The notes: generated from the letters alone by a model not told the origin. Shown: positions 12,801-27,800, numbered from the stretch's first letter. The stretch: DNA of 64,000 nucleotides from Pipra filicauda (GCF_003945595.2 NW_024103874.1:1560001-1624000); one strand, 5' to 3'. Made by a program: numbers and translations.

Positions 12801-15800
12801 TATGCCTGTATTTTACCCCGACAACAAAGTGCAGGCAAGAGATGTTGATGGTCAGATACCAACCTGTCTGAACTCGTAAAGTCATTAACTATTGAACTGC
12901 TCATACCAATGGTTTATTTGAACCAAGGGCACCATCACACCTCAAACTAGAGGCTCATCTGTGGTTTAACTGAAAATCCAGCCTTCAGCATGTCCCTTGG
13001 TCTCTTCGCACTCAAAGGAAACTATCCCTAGTCAGCCTCAGCCTGGGCTTTCCACCTGCACCCTGTGCTGTTCTGTGGCTCTAGAAGGTGTCCTGCTCTC
13101 AGCTGTGTGTGACACGATGCTGAGCTGCCCCTGGGGAGCCTGGCAGGAGCTGCTGTGCCTTGGGTCACTGCAACAGGAGCAGCACAGGCTTGGAGAATCC
13201 CACGTTTCAAATCTCAAAGGGCATTTTCAGCAATCTCCTGGGGGAATCCCACTGCTCTTGTGTTATCATAAGCGCACAGAGAGGGGGGAACCTTTTTGGT
13301 TTCCTGCTGGCCATTGTACCTGTGGAGCTCCAGGGAGAGGGATCCACAAAGCCAAAGGCGAGCAAACGTTTCCCTGCCTGCGTGGGGGAGAGGGTTTGGC
13401 TTTGTTTTGCTCTTGTTGCTAACAACGTCAGATGGGTCTGACTTTCCAGCCGGCTCGGGATGAGACAAACAGCCAAGGAAGCATCAAAGTGAATGGGTGT
13501 TTTTTGATCAACACTGGAGAGAGTTTGTTTTCTTTCTCCACTTGCCCAATGACACACTGACTTGGATGACTGGTCTGTGACAGAGCCGGGTGGAAAATGT
13601 CAGTGGAAAAATGCAGAAAAAGAGCAAATATTTTTACAAATGTTAGTGACAATATTTTTACCTTTGGTCAATCCAAACCAACAGGAATATTTTTTCAGGA
13701 CATACTGTTCAAAACTCGCCATAGCCTGTGCCAAAATGTATGCAAAAAGGGAATATGCACGAACGCTCATTAAAAATAGTGTTCCTGTGGTGAATATGAT
13801 GCAGTAAAATTGCATCTCATCTTGTGGCTGGAACATCTGTATAATTAGCAAGATTCCTCACCTCTTCCAGCCAGTGGTTCATGTATATGCCTGCACTTTG
13901 CATACATTTTTTTTGTCCCTTAGGAATAAGAATTTGTGGAGGAGACAGTTTGCAGAAACACTTTCTGCTCCACACAACTATCCTCAGTGGTACCTTGCCA
14001 CTCTCTCTAAACAGAGTTGTAACCAACCTGTGGATGTACCATTGTAAAATGAAGGCACTAAATATCATTCTGACTCTGTCAGTAAGATTCCTAGTGGGCA
14101 CCTACCTCACTCATCAGAATCTGAGGGAGAACTTCCTGGGCATCTGATGAGGAAGGTCATTTACTCCAACAACAGGTTTCTGGCATTCCCTAATACCCTG
14201 ACACACTGGTTAGTGCCTCCTCCTCTGCCAACACATGTATTGTTTCTGCTGTTCCCAAGAATGAAAAGTTATTCCTGCAGGCTTGTACCTAAATAACCTA
14301 TTTAAGAAATACAGCATAGCGAGGCTTCTACTTCTGGAAGGGCTTAAAAGAAAAAGAGAATAAACTGAAATGCTTATGGTAAGCAGGACATCTAATGGGT
14401 CCTGTGCACAGTTGTGGCTTGTTGCCTTCTCCTTTAAGGAAAACCTGGTTAAAATATATAGTTCGAATTATGGCTGTTTGATAAAAACAGAATCATTTTA
14501 GCACAGACCCCAAACCCTGCGAATAATTGTGTCGTTAGAAATGCCAGGAGAACTGTGAGTTTTAAGCTATAAAACTAGAATTTCAGATGTGGAAGAAAAC
14601 ATACCAGTGGTTAAATATTTTTACCATACAGCAAAACCAGCAGAAATCCTCACCATTTAAAAAAACATTGATAAAGTTTCCTGTCATGTTTCATTTTTTT
14701 CCCGCATTTTTATTAGTGCTTATAAAACCATAAAGCCAGAGTCCTGATTCCACTTTTTTCTTATCCTTTTGGGCTTTCCCCTTTTCATAAACCTAAATTA
14801 GGACTGTAGTATTATTATCCCATATTTAGTAGTCCTAAAGAATAACTTCTGACTAGAATGTGACTGTAAATACTTTTCATGTAAATAAATGCAATCTCAG
14901 TTTTGGTAGGATTTGTATGTAAAAGAAATATGTGCAAATGAAACTAAGTGCCTTGGATAGATGGTTTGGGATTGCTGATTAATTGGAACTAAAAACAGAT
15001 GAGAAAATTGAACATATGTTCTTATTCAAGTTCCCGGGAGGATTTGTCAGGGAGCTTGGCATACATTAATAATTGCTTGGAATGGATTTAATAGCTCATC
15101 TTGTAGTTTTGCACATGCAAAACAATCAGTCAGTATAAAAAGCATGGTGTCATCTGTCTTTGTTAATTAGGGATCTCGAATGCCTTTGATAATAAAGGCT
15201 AGCAATTAAGCTACAATTCCAGAGGAAGCATTTGGTTTTGTCACTTCAGGATCCATAAGCAGCAGGCGGAAGCGGGGAGGACTTCCAGGAATCTTGAAAT
15301 ACTTTGAGTTTATGACGTTTTCCCGCACTAGCACATGGCCAGGCTTGTTGGCTCCTCAGCTACTGAGTGCTCACAGGGGTGAGAGTGCTGGGGATGCTCC
15401 CTGGGGCATGTGGAGGCTCACAGGGACCTCTCCCCATGTCACTCCACGTGGCAGCTGCGTGCTGAGATTTCACTGTACGAACCTGATGCCAAACCCAGGC
15501 GCTTTTGCTGATGGCACTAGTATTTCTAACAATATAAGCCATAACTCCCCGAAGGAACACACTGTGCTTGTGCTCTCATCAGGTTTTCCCTGTGGGTCAC
15601 TCACCTTCCCGGGTGCTCCTGGAGGACCTGGTAGACGCTAATCTGGAAGGTTTCGTTGTCGAAGCGTTCGCGGATGTAATCCTTGTATATCCGGAACTCA
15701 GCAGCCGTCACCGCTTCCCCCTCTGGGATTCTGGAGAGATCAAACCTGAACTCTCGGTAGTGGCAGCGCTGATGGTGAAACTCTCTGTCATGCTCCACTG

Positions 15801-18800
15801 AAACAGAAAACAGCCCATTAGCCACCTGCTTTGTTCCCTTTCCCCTCGCCATCAAACACGCTTGAGAGTTGCCACAACAGAAAAGGGCAAGAATATCTGA
15901 TTGCAGCATCTCACGCTGTCACTCGGTTCATTAAAGCACGTAGGAAATACATGACTTTATCTGGGCTATTATAAGCATATATGTGTTTATCAGAATCCCT
16001 TTGAAACAGTTTTACAGCTGGCTGGTACAGGGTGTGGGGGACTGTTGTGTTTTAATGATTTTTGGCAGCTTTGTGCTTGACAAGTGACTCTGGACATTTG
16101 CCACCAATAACAACCAAGCTGCTGTGGGAAGGAGCTGAAAGAAACAGATGGGGCTTTTCAGGAGTGCAGGTTCTTGGCCTGGCTCTGCTTCTGAAAATTA
16201 CACAGGCATACACACATACCCACACACATATATACACAGATTCCAGTCCTCGAGGCTTTTCATGCCAGCGACCCACATTCGGTGCCAGCTGAATTCATCA
16301 CAAACTCGCGGCTCCGCTCCGAAGGGTCAAAGCTTTCATGTTAAAGGATCTTTAGTGCTTAGGGTTGTGAGGCAAATGTTCAAAGTAAGGACCTTCTTTC
16401 ACCTCCCAACCCTGACTGTGAAATAACAAGGAGTGCCAGAATCTTCCCAGGACAGTGTGGGGATGGTGTGTTATCCCTTCGAGTGACAGGCCTGCCTGTC
16501 CCCTGACGGACAGCTGATGGTCTCGTGCTTGTGGATACGGAAGCGGGGGGTCAGTGCTGGGAGGAAACAAAGACTTCAAGACAGTCCTCCAGCAAGGGGG
16601 AGGCGAGGTGTCAGTGCCCCAGCCCGACACATGACGCAAATCACCCTTCTTGGGACAAATTCCAAATTAAATAGACAAGTCGGACAAAGGAAAAGGGGGA
16701 AACGGAGGTATAAGGGAATGAACTGACTCGCCCAAGGTCACACTGCATGACATTTTAAGAGCTGAGGTTTGAACCAGAGACTTCCTATATGTCCCAGTCC
16801 TGTCGTCTGTCCACTTGACCTCTCTGCAGCTTGACTGCACAATTCAAGTAGTTAGCTCTGAGATTTCCTTGGCAAAGAATGCTTGTCTTTCTACAGGCCT
16901 GATTCTCTTCTGGCAGCAGTAAATCCATTGTGTAAATCCATTGACTTAAAGGGAATTACTCCTGAAAAAAAGGAATTTCAAGCAAGAGTCTGGAAAGTGT
17001 TATTTAAATTTACAGTGCTGCACGGTACAAATGTACATCAGCACCTCGTGGGGTTCTCCCCTGTGTCAGGGACAGAGTGTGGGGAGGCTCTGGGAACCAG
17101 GCTGTGTCCAAGCATGGAGCAGGTTCAGCACTGCTTTGCTAGCCAAGATTCAGCTGCTGGCCATGGACTCTTCCTCCTCTCTCACATCCCTTCTGTGAGG
17201 AGTCCAGGGCTCACAGTTTGCCACTGTGTGATTGCTGTTCAGGGAAATACTTCAGAGCTCTTACTCATAGCTGGGATTCATCTTAGAGAGTTTTTTAGGT
17301 ATGAAACCTCTACACTTTCCAAGACAAAGGTGATTAAGTTCAGCAAATGGTTTTGTAGGTTGGGCAGTTACACCTCTAGCTAAAACATCTCATAAGCCTC
17401 ACGGAGATCGTTCAGTGTCTCATACCCTGACGTGGGAGAATATTGTGAATATTCACCAGTGTCTGTAAAACATTTGGCAGGCTAAAACTGCCCTGGAAGT
17501 GCTAGCAAAACTATTAAATTTACCTCAATCCCTTTCCTCCAAACTACTCCTAACAGAATAAGATACTAAGAGTGTGATTTCAGTCTCAAAGGAATTTGTC
17601 TGCACCTAAATTATAGGGGGGAGGGAAAAACACTCTAATATAAAATAGCTCCTTTAACCACAGCTACAGAAGAATGACTATAATGCTGTGTGGTTTTAGT
17701 TGTATTACAGATAACACCACAGGCAGGGTGTTAGCAGTAGGATGTACCAATATGATTTGCTTCCAAAGACGTGGGAAGGCTAAATTTCCAAAGGTGGGTG
17801 TACCTTTTCAGTGTATATGTGTGATGACAACTACATCAGCCAACACTGGTCTTTAGCTGCACTTTCTACACAAGGTCTGACAACAAGCACACGAAGATGA
17901 AACTTTTTGGGGTGCTGCTAGAGTTCACAGTGATTTCCTCTGCAGAGCCCTAGAAAAAATGTGTCATATTAGTATGAAAAATTAACAGCCAGGGTCATAA
18001 AATAAAGAGCCTCCAAGTTTGAACTTTCCCATACTTTGCAGATGTTAGGATATAGGGTTTTGGCCTGAGCCATCTTTAGTGTTAAAGCAAACATTCCTGT
18101 GGCTATAGTCATTAAGATCATGAAAATATGTGGATATGTAACTGAAGAAAGAATCCCAAGAAACCCTTCAACTCAGTGTTTATTGTTTTTCCCCTTTTTC
18201 TTTGCACTCTGGACCTATCTGCTGACCCAGAAGTAACAAATCCTTTCAGAACTAATTTATGAGAAACACTGACCCTGAATCAACATCTGTTAGATGACTG
18301 CAGTAAATCTTATTACATAATTAAACACCAAAATCTATGTTAAAATAACGTTAAGGGTCTGACTTGAACTCATAAAAGCAAGACTCTTCATTATGAAGGC
18401 TGAAATCCTATCCCTAAGTCGTACTGCTGTGTGTTGGTATTTGGGAACATATGGTACAGTATATAGGATCGAGCACTTTTTGTAGACCCCAGTAATACCT
18501 TCAGCACAACAGCACGGGGTAAGCAGAGGAGCGCTCAAGGAGCCTGAGTTTCCTGGGTTTGATGGGTGTTAGACCTTTGACAATACTGCAACTGGGTCAT
18601 TTCCAGTTAATTACCTGAGGAGTTTGAAGGGGGAGAGTGAAGGGTAGTGTTAAGGAAAAAAAAAGGGATGGGGGAAGTGGCATTTTAAGCGTTCAGTGAA
18701 ACAGTTGAGAGAATTGCAGCGGCTCTTTGAATGTGACTGTAGTTTCTCCAGTAGATCTATAAAATCCATGATGCCCATTGACACAACATACCATAAGAAT

Positions 18801-21800
18801 GTTTTGATCATTCTTGAAGGACTTAGTCCCAGCTGTTTGTCAGCCATTACATGTTATATGCTCCCTTAAAAGTCACCAAGCAATATGAATATTTGCTGGA
18901 TTCGATTCAGAGCCCTTTTGCCCACAGAACCTGAACTCATGTTTGTTCCAGGTCCACAGTTCTTACAAATCACTACTACCCAAAGGCTTTGGTGAATGGT
19001 TTTAGCCCAGATCCTAATTGCAAACATTGGAAATTCCAGCTCACAATTCAAATGCCTTGGCAAGGCAGCTGCTTGGAGAGGAAGCCAAAGCTCTGGATGT
19101 GCAATCAAAGGTTGTAAAATAGGAAAAGGAAGAACACCCTTGAAAAATAATTTTGCTGTCAGGCTGTGTGCCTTAGCTGTGGGAAAACAGCAGACTTCCT
19201 CTCCTTAAAAAACAATCCAAAGTCACTCACAGGTGGGGCATGTGTAAATGTGTGCCTCTCCTCATTCTTGGAAGTAGTATCACATTTTGGAGGCACAAAC
19301 ACTGCTAAAAAATTCTGACCTAATTTAACACATGGCTCAAAATTTGCAGAATAACTGGGCATGGTGAGTGTGGCAGTTAATTGGAGCTACAGTGGATGAG
19401 GATCATCAGACACTCCCTCTGGCACAGTCCTTTGGGAAAGGAAAGGTTGGGATGGAGTTGTGAGCTGTGGGATGGAGACGGACAACAGATTCACAAGAAA
19501 ATAAGCAAGACACCAAAATGTACAGGACAATTAAGGTGATCCAGCCAAAACAAGCAATATCTCAAGTTAGTGGTTATCAGCAACTTCACCACACCTGTCT
19601 CAAATATGCAAGTAAGATCAGCATCTTTGAAAGTTTGGCCTTGCCTATCTGTGCAGGATCTGAATGCTGCACAGGCTGCACTATCTGATAGAGATAGGGC
19701 TCTGAGCTCTCTGAAGTCTTTTGTCTCTCCAAACTGACTCTGTTGTGGCCTGATGGTGACGCAAGAGGAGACAGGACTGGCATAGTTTTGTAACGACAGG
19801 GATGGTCAAAAGAAAACAGGATGGATACATATGCTCAGGTGTGAAGTAGCCGGGTATCAGATCAAAAAATATGGGAAAGATGGAGATAAAATGTCAACAA
19901 ATACTGGGTACTTGTTTTGACGTGTCCTGAAGTGTACTTTTCAGATATAGAACTTGGAAACATCAAGATGCAGGGATGAAAAGGTGTAGCTGTTGATGTC
20001 AAGAACTCGGAGCAATATGGTTGAAACAAGTACTAAAAAAGTAATGTTGGACAGAAAAGCTTGTGGTCCTGACTGAACACCCCAGGGTACCCAAACTTCT
20101 AAAGCAAATGACACACCAGCATAAAACTTAAACTTAGGCTGATCCCATGTTTAGCTATTTTCACAGCAAAATATGTTGAGACTAGAAATAAGCACCCCAA
20201 CTGTTTTCAGCTTCTTTGTAAATCACTGCTGGTAAGTGAAAAGCTGACCTGAGCTAATTCTGTAAACACTGGTTGGACCTCTGGGTTTGTAATATGGATT
20301 GATGGCAGGCAAGGCATGACATGTGACAACCGAGATTATGCTGAGACATAGCTTGCAGTATTATTATTTCCCTCGACACATCCTGGTTCAGCCCTTGTAC
20401 CCAGCACAGTAGCACCAGCTCCGTGTGTCCAGCAAAGAACCAGTGAATCACAGCAGTATTTTTCCAAGAATTAACTGTGTTAAAAAACAATTATTATGAA
20501 AGCTTAAGAGCTAATCCAAACTCCAGGGGAGTCAAAAAAATAATTTCTACTAATTTCAATGGATTACGTGGGAGGCCAATTACCTACCCAGGTATTTTTT
20601 ACGCTCTTGTTTTCTGAAGATGCAAAACTTCTTTTTCACAAAGAAAGTCAACACCAGATGAATAGATTCTGTGCTCAGGCTGCCAAACTGGGAAAGCTTT
20701 GGTAATTCCATACTTCATCTTCCCTGGTACATTTGAGTGATGCACTTGGAATATATTCTGAATATATAAACAAGTAAAAACATACATTTTCTTGTTAACG
20801 CTTTTGCCTGATAATATGTTAATTTTTTTTATAAGGCCCTTTAAGAGTAGTTGTCTCATTTATTGTAGTGCTTACAATCTGAGCTACTTGTTTCTCATTT
20901 ACAATGAAAAAAAGCACCGGGAGGAATGTGCAGTAGGGTGTCTGCAACTTCTTTACTCCCAAAAAAGGCCAGAAGGGATTTGTAAAGGACTTTAATCTCA
21001 AATAGATTAAAGGTCCTGAATTCCTGAGACTAAAAGATAAGTCAAAGGAAAATAGATTCCAAAAGACAACACCCCCTTGCCTCAGCCTCTCAGCCAGGCG
21101 GCTGCTGAGCCATCAGCAGTTGCCTAAGCAACCCCTCAGAGATTTGGATGGCAAAAAAAATCTGCCATATTCCGGCATCAAGGTCTAACAGGTTTTTGAA
21201 GTCTAGCTGTACCTGCCTTGCCCCAAGGACAAAGTCATGTAGATGAATTTAGCAGGTAGGAAGGTCTTTATCTGCCTTCCCTCCGATAGCTGCAGAGCTA
21301 CAGAAAATGGACACTGTTTGTTCAGAGGTGGCTGGGGGCTGCCTGGCTTGTCCTGAGAGCCAGTGGATTGATCCTACCCTTAGCATTTCCATGAAAGGGC
21401 AAACTACACTCTGCATTACACTGTTTGCATCCACCAGTGCAAAATCTTGTTTGAATTTTCTGGGAAAATTTACCTTTATTTCCGTCCATCACCACCCCTT
21501 GTGATTGAAGCCAAAACTTCAGAAACTCTGTTGTACTGTTCCAGTGCAGAGCACGAGATTCTCAGAAACCAGCTGCCCTGGGACCAGCTCCACCTGGGGT
21601 CCATGAGTCCTTTCAGCCCCTGCTTTCAGAGGGAAGGTCTGCTCCTATCTGCTGCCTCACCCTCCTGTTTCCCTTGGGAAGTGTATTCAACTGGAAAATA
21701 ATTTTCCCTTCCCCAGATGAGATTTTGGGTGGATCCTGTCCTCTCCCAGCTCACCACAGCGCCCAGGAGTGGTGGCAGGAGGACTGGGGACCTCCCAGCA

Positions 21801-24800
21801 TGGTGGGAGGGAGGCCAGGGCCACCCCTTGGACTCTGGGCCTGTGGTGGTTGTGAAACTGGGCTGTAAATTTTCAGGATGCCAAATTCGAGACCTCTTGA
21901 TGGGATTCTAATTAACAGGCATTAAATGTTCCCTCTATAAATTGCACTTCTTTGTCTCTAAATTGGTGGATAAAACCATGGCATTTATGAAATATAGGCC
22001 TTTTTTCCTTATGTTACTGAGGTTGAAGAAGGAGGAAACCAATTAAGGGAAGGATCCAGTGGTCTGCAGCTGAAAGAACCTACTGGGCTCAGCAGGATTC
22101 CTGACTGAGCAAGAAGTGCGAGGTCAGTCCTTATATTTTTCTGAGTAAAAGGAGGACTATAAAAAAGATTGCAATAATGTCATGCCAGGCCACAGTCTGC
22201 GAAGGCACACATTTCCCTCCTCATTGTGCTTGACAGCAAGAGTTACAGGGGCAGTGGCAGGAAATTTATAATGGCAAGAATTTGGGAATGTGAAGTTCTG
22301 TGATTGGTTTTCATTTGTTTCATTCTCTCGGCTACAAGATTTACATGCTGACATTAGGCAGCTAAAGCAGCAGTTAAAGAAATATTTGAAGAAATAGTTG
22401 GAGATTATAAATTGGAAGTTCTATAAATGGAGTAGAACAAATGTCCTGGGTTGCGTGATGAGATTTTTTTTTTTTTAAAGAGTGATAAAAACAGTATTTG
22501 GAGGGCTTTTTACATTGAATAGTTGCAGTTCTCCAAGTCATCTAAAAGCTACCGCAGGTTTTTGGAGAAGCCTAAGGCAAAACAAATACTGCCTTAATTT
22601 TGGTCTGTGAGATAAGCTTACTAGAAAAATAGCCTGTGGGTTTTTTTCTATAACTCATTAATGCATCCCATCGCCAGGGATTGCTGCCATCCTGACACTT
22701 CTAAAAACACAGTCAGTCCTTCAGACACAGGCCCAGCACCCCCAGGCACCTGGGGACTCTGGGCTCATCTGCCAAAGCCCTGTCCTGATGGGGCTGCTCT
22801 GAGCCAAGGCAACACTCAGCAGAAGAGAACCTGCACCCAGGCGCTCATGGACCCATTTTATAGCCAGGTAGAGGGAGGTGAAGGTGATAAACTATTTCTT
22901 GCATGGTAAATTCAGTGTGTGGCAGGGCAAGTCCTGCCCCATCCATGGGTGGAAAGCAGGACTAACGTACTAATTTCAAATGAGATGAAAACCAGGCTCT
23001 ATAAATCCTGATCCCCAAACCCAGAGGTTAGAAATTCTTTAGTGTTCATTCTGCAAAGTGATCTGGGGTAAGCATTTTTGCCTCAAAAAGGGGGGAAAAA
23101 AACCCTCTGGAGTTAATATTCTTCCTTTAGCCATCACTTCATTTTTTCAGCTTTCAGCATGAAGGTGGTGTTGCCAGCAAGACCACCTAGCCACAAACCC
23201 AGCAGGGAGCTTCCAAAATTCTTCTAAACACTGACTCCTTGTTATAAATTGAAAAGTGGTAATAGCAACAGTGCATATCACATCTGTGCCAGGCCGGGCC
23301 TGGGAAGCAGCAGCCTCCCTGCTGCCGAACACAACTTGGAAAGATCCTTTCAGTCCACACATGTATCAGCATTAGCCATTTCTTTGTCAACAAATCCCTT
23401 AATACGTACCCTTTCTATCATGTACAGATGTCCAAAAAATAATGGAATACTGTACTACAAGATTAAACACTTTAATGTCAGCATATGTGTTGCATGACTC
23501 TGAACAATGGTATCATTGTGCGTGTACAAACAGCAGGGCGAGGGAAGATGGGTTTAATTATCTCCGAAGCAGCAGCAAGTTCTTCCTGACTAAGTCAAAC
23601 TTCAGCTAGCAAGGACTGCTCAGGGCAGAAATTGGTGTTTCTCCCTTCCTGATGTTCTCCCAGTGTTGGGGTTAGTGTCGTACCCACATCAGGCAGGGCT
23701 TTGGAGCACGATGTGGAGCCACCTGCTTCCCTGGGAGCCATGAACACGGTGTGGGGGTGAAAGGATGCTGTGAGTCACCACATCCTCTCGCCCCATGTGT
23801 CACCCAGGAGCCTTTTAAGTTAAAATTCCTTAGTATGGTCGACGCTAAAGGGGAAATATACTCACTGGGAGGAAAAGGGACAGAGAGAAGCATGCATGCT
23901 GCCTTCTGCATTTGGAGACATTCCCTGCTGGGATTTCTCTGCAGACACTTTAGGGCAATGCTGGATGGTAAAACTATTTCTTCTTAAAGAACGGATGTTC
24001 TTTAAAAAATATCTGGGCAGGTTATGCACAGGTAATCTATTTTCTTTTCTGAGTGTGCCCTGATTGGTACCCGTTTACTCTGTGGTTTCTCTGCTGAAAG
24101 CAGAGCCAGACTAGATGAAAGGTATTGTGAAAAATTTACACGTGGGACTGCTCTGTGAACACGAAAGTCTCCTAATAGTAAACAGACTGATCGTGGTGCG
24201 AATCCTGATGCTGTTTGCTGTGTCTGTATGTGTATCTGGGGAAAGCAAAGTTAAATAAGCAGGGAAGAGTTGTGTTTCTTCAGAATACCTTATTCACAGA
24301 CTCATCACTTGAAACACAGCAGCATATGGAGCTGCAATCCATCTTCAGCTGTTGTAATGCACTGAGGATTGCTGTGGGATTTGGGGGGTGTGAGGGGATG
24401 GAGAATATGGGCGAGTGACAGGGGAAAGAAATAAATGGGAGTTCATGAAGTTGTTCCTTTCAACAGACTCCCTGTATTTCTACCTCCATCTTCCTGGAAT
24501 CCACTGTAAGAAAATGTCCTGCAGGGCCTCCAACACCAGCATCTCAAATCTTGTTTCTCTTCCTCCTTTCATGGGGAAGGACAGTGCTGACTTGGGGATT
24601 TGCCCCAGCAGCTCTCCCATTCCCAGCACCTTGGGGGTGGCATTTTTCCAGAGGGACCTAGAGGCAAGCTGGGGACTGTGGTGATTCTGCAAAACGTGTC
24701 TCCTACTGTGTCCTCCCAACTGGCCAGCATTGTGGCCACCACAAATGTCTCAAGCTCTCGTGCTGGCACTGGGAGAGTGCTGGCATTTACCCTCGACAGA

Positions 24801-27800
24801 CTGCATGGACAGATCAGGACTGTTGTGTGTCTCCTGCCCATCAAGGGTAACCTCAGCTCTTCTCTACACCCCCTCTAGTAATGTCCCTGTAGCCAAACTG
24901 TGCAGTGAGCAAAATGACAGGCAATTGCTCCTGCTTTCTTTTCTCTGTCTGTACTGTATTGCACAGTATGGAATAACACAGCCTGAGAGCAGAGACATGC
25001 TGCTGTCTAATACATCCCCTCAACACTGAATCCTCTGGATGCAGCTGTGGGAGGCATGTAAAGATGCAGGAATACATTTTTCTTTTTCTCATTTGAACAG
25101 AGATGATTCCTACATTACACTGCTTGCTCTCTTTTTGTAATGCAGGGAGCAGCAAGGCTGCTTTCCTGGTGCTATGAAATCAGGCAGTTGTGTCTGGTGA
25201 GCCCAGTTTCCCAGGGAAGCTGTGCCAGCATTAGGTGTGAACTCCAAGTCACACATTTAGCCAGTGCATCCAAGGGTCAGGGAGATAGTGGCAGCCTGGG
25301 GAGGAGGGGGAGGAATCACGATGAGGATCAGGACAGTGGAGACTGAGATGGCATCCGCTGCACAGAGAAGGGCAGTACTGGTCTAGAGGAGAAAGCAGGG
25401 TGGTAGGTGTCTCAAGGGTGAGGAGGCTGGAGAGCACAAAGAGGGAGAAAAGTTAGTGACAATATGGTTCACTGAGAAAAATAATCCCCCAGTCCAACCA
25501 GCAGACAAATGGGGCCCAAGGTGCTTCCTGCAACCTGCTCTGAGGCTGGAGGCCTCTCAAAAAATCACTGATGCAAAAAACAGCAGCCTGCCTGTCTGCT
25601 TGTACACACAGTGTTCAGCAAATGGAAACACATTCCCAGGCCCAAGCAAGGAGAGACAAGCAGCTGAACAAATCTGGTCAGAAACCACGTGTATTCAGCC
25701 AGGGGAGATAAGAGGCAGAGTGAGAGACTGCTACAAGGCAAACCTAAAATGGGCTATTTGGCATGAAATGCAAATTTTTGAATAAGAAGATTCGGGTCAT
25801 TCTTGAAAGCTTCCAAGTGTGAAACAGTTCTTCACTTTGGACCAAATTTCAGAGCAGGGAGAAGGCAAGAAAGTTTCCCTGAAGTGTTTTTAGCCAGCTC
25901 TAACCTAAGCTCAGGTAAAGGAAGACAGCCCACAGTGAGTGGCAGTCTGGAAGGGAGCTCATCCCTGGAGGGCTTCCCTGCCCTGTGTCTGCCCAAGGGA
26001 AGGACTAAACATCTCTGCAGGAAGCTGGGAGCCTGCAGCACAGGCACCTTGATCTGCAAGAGGCACGTGCAGAGGACATGCAAATTAAAAACAAATCATC
26101 ACACAGTAACTCTTCCATGCAGAGATGCAACAGCATCAAATTATGCTCTTGCATTCCTGTAACTGCACTGGGGAAAAGTAAGAAGTCTTCAAATGTATTT
26201 GATAAATTAGATACTATTCATAACAAACAGCCTGAGTCAGTAATCTTGGGGAGGTCACTGCCCGAGTGTCTCTGATGTGTTTATACAAAACAGACAGAAA
26301 TGGGTAAATGTACCAGTGGTGCCTGGAGAGTGAGTTCACCCACATGGTCGGGCTCCTCTGCCTCACACTGCCCAGTCACAGAGGATATTGCCTACCAACC
26401 TACTTTCAGCTTTTCCAAATCTTGTTTCCAGGGCAAAAAGAACTTTATGAAAGTTGTGCTCATAATCTGATGCTTTCCAAGCTTATAAAATGCTAATTAT
26501 CTTCCACTACATGATTTTTTTCAAGCTGCCCTCTGTTTCTTATTACTAATGCTGTATCATTATATAGCATAAAGTTACTTAGTACAGCAAAAGATTCAAC
26601 AACACTTGCAAAACTGATAGAGAAAGAAGGACTGAATTCTGGACTGGTACAGCTGGTTTAAGGTATTTTAGAAGTAAATGAAATCAAATGAGAATTTATA
26701 ATCCTTCCTGAGGTCTGGATTCCATCAGACTAAACTCATTAGGCATTAAGGTGCAGGTGCAGCTAAATAAAGGATTGTTCTGCTTTCCTTAATACCATAG
26801 ATTCACATCTTGAGTTCAAAATAAAAGTCTTTTAAAAGCACATGTATATATTGTGCATCTACTGGCAACACTTGAAAGAGAAAGTTCAGCTGATGGAATC
26901 TTCAAATGCCTCATTTTTGCCAAAGGAATGTGCCCATTTCTGCACTGACTGTACTAAGGGACACGAGTGAGAAGTGACTGGACATTGGCCTCTTAAGGTT
27001 TATTCATTTCAATTGCATCAGGCTTCCTTTCATCTACTGAACAGCTGCCCAAATAAATAGCCTAAATCTAATTAATCCTCCTTTAATATTGGATTGCCAC
27101 AACAATACCAGCATCCCCCCAAATACTGCAGAGTGTGGGTCTACACCTGCACAGGCTCCCTGGGAGGAACATGGCAGGAGTCACAGGGAATCCAGCCTTT
27201 CTTGTAGCTTGCTGTGATAAAAGGAAAATAATTCAAGAACCAGTTTCCCAGGTTTGAACCCATACGACTTGCTGGATTTCTCAGCTGAAATCCCAGATTC
27301 TGGATTTGTTGAGAAAGCAGCTTGTGGAATATTACAAAATGACCAGTCGATATCAGGCACGAAGCCATCAGATAAGAATCTCAGCCTTTGATTGTAATCA
27401 GCACTATTTCAACTTGGAATGTGTACACTGAGCTGTGCCCTAAGACCATGATCAGCCAGGCTTTTCGAGCTTCCTATGCACTAACAAACATCTGCAGCTC
27501 TCGGCCAGGCAAGTGCTGGGAGATTAGGGGGCAACAAACTATTCAGGGGAAAGGTCTGGCTGCCCCAGAGGGGAAATCCCTGCTGGAGCAGTGCTTGCCC
27601 TGCACCCGGGCTGTTACAGCTATTGCACATTTCTCAGGTGTTCTCTGTGTGGGAGGTCCAGTGATATCAACACCGTTTATAAACCAGGATTATTCAACAG
27701 AAACACAATATTTGGAGGGATGGGAGGAAACATTTTGGAGAATAATCATTAGATACTTCAGTTACTGCTTAAAAAGATACTGCAGAGTGCCCTCGCCTGT

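Larger units (their letters stand above)
5154..15604 (-). other. BMP7: BMP7 intron 2
   Basis: The intron is 10.5 kb, bounded by GTGAGT (15604) and TTTCAG (5154). It contains an old CR1-like tail (12497-12625), a degenerate MIR-like segment around 8166-8260, a purine-rich stretch around 8725-8860, and an old palindromic-repeat remnant around 11447-11490. A repeat-free AT-rich block at 15000-15230 near exon 2 is a candidate regulatory element. No other exon is supported. Confidence 0.9.

Noticed and set aside
16883..17383. 166-codon plus-strand frame in intron 1
   Set aside because: It begins inside an old palindromic repeat and shows no recognisable domain; likely chance.
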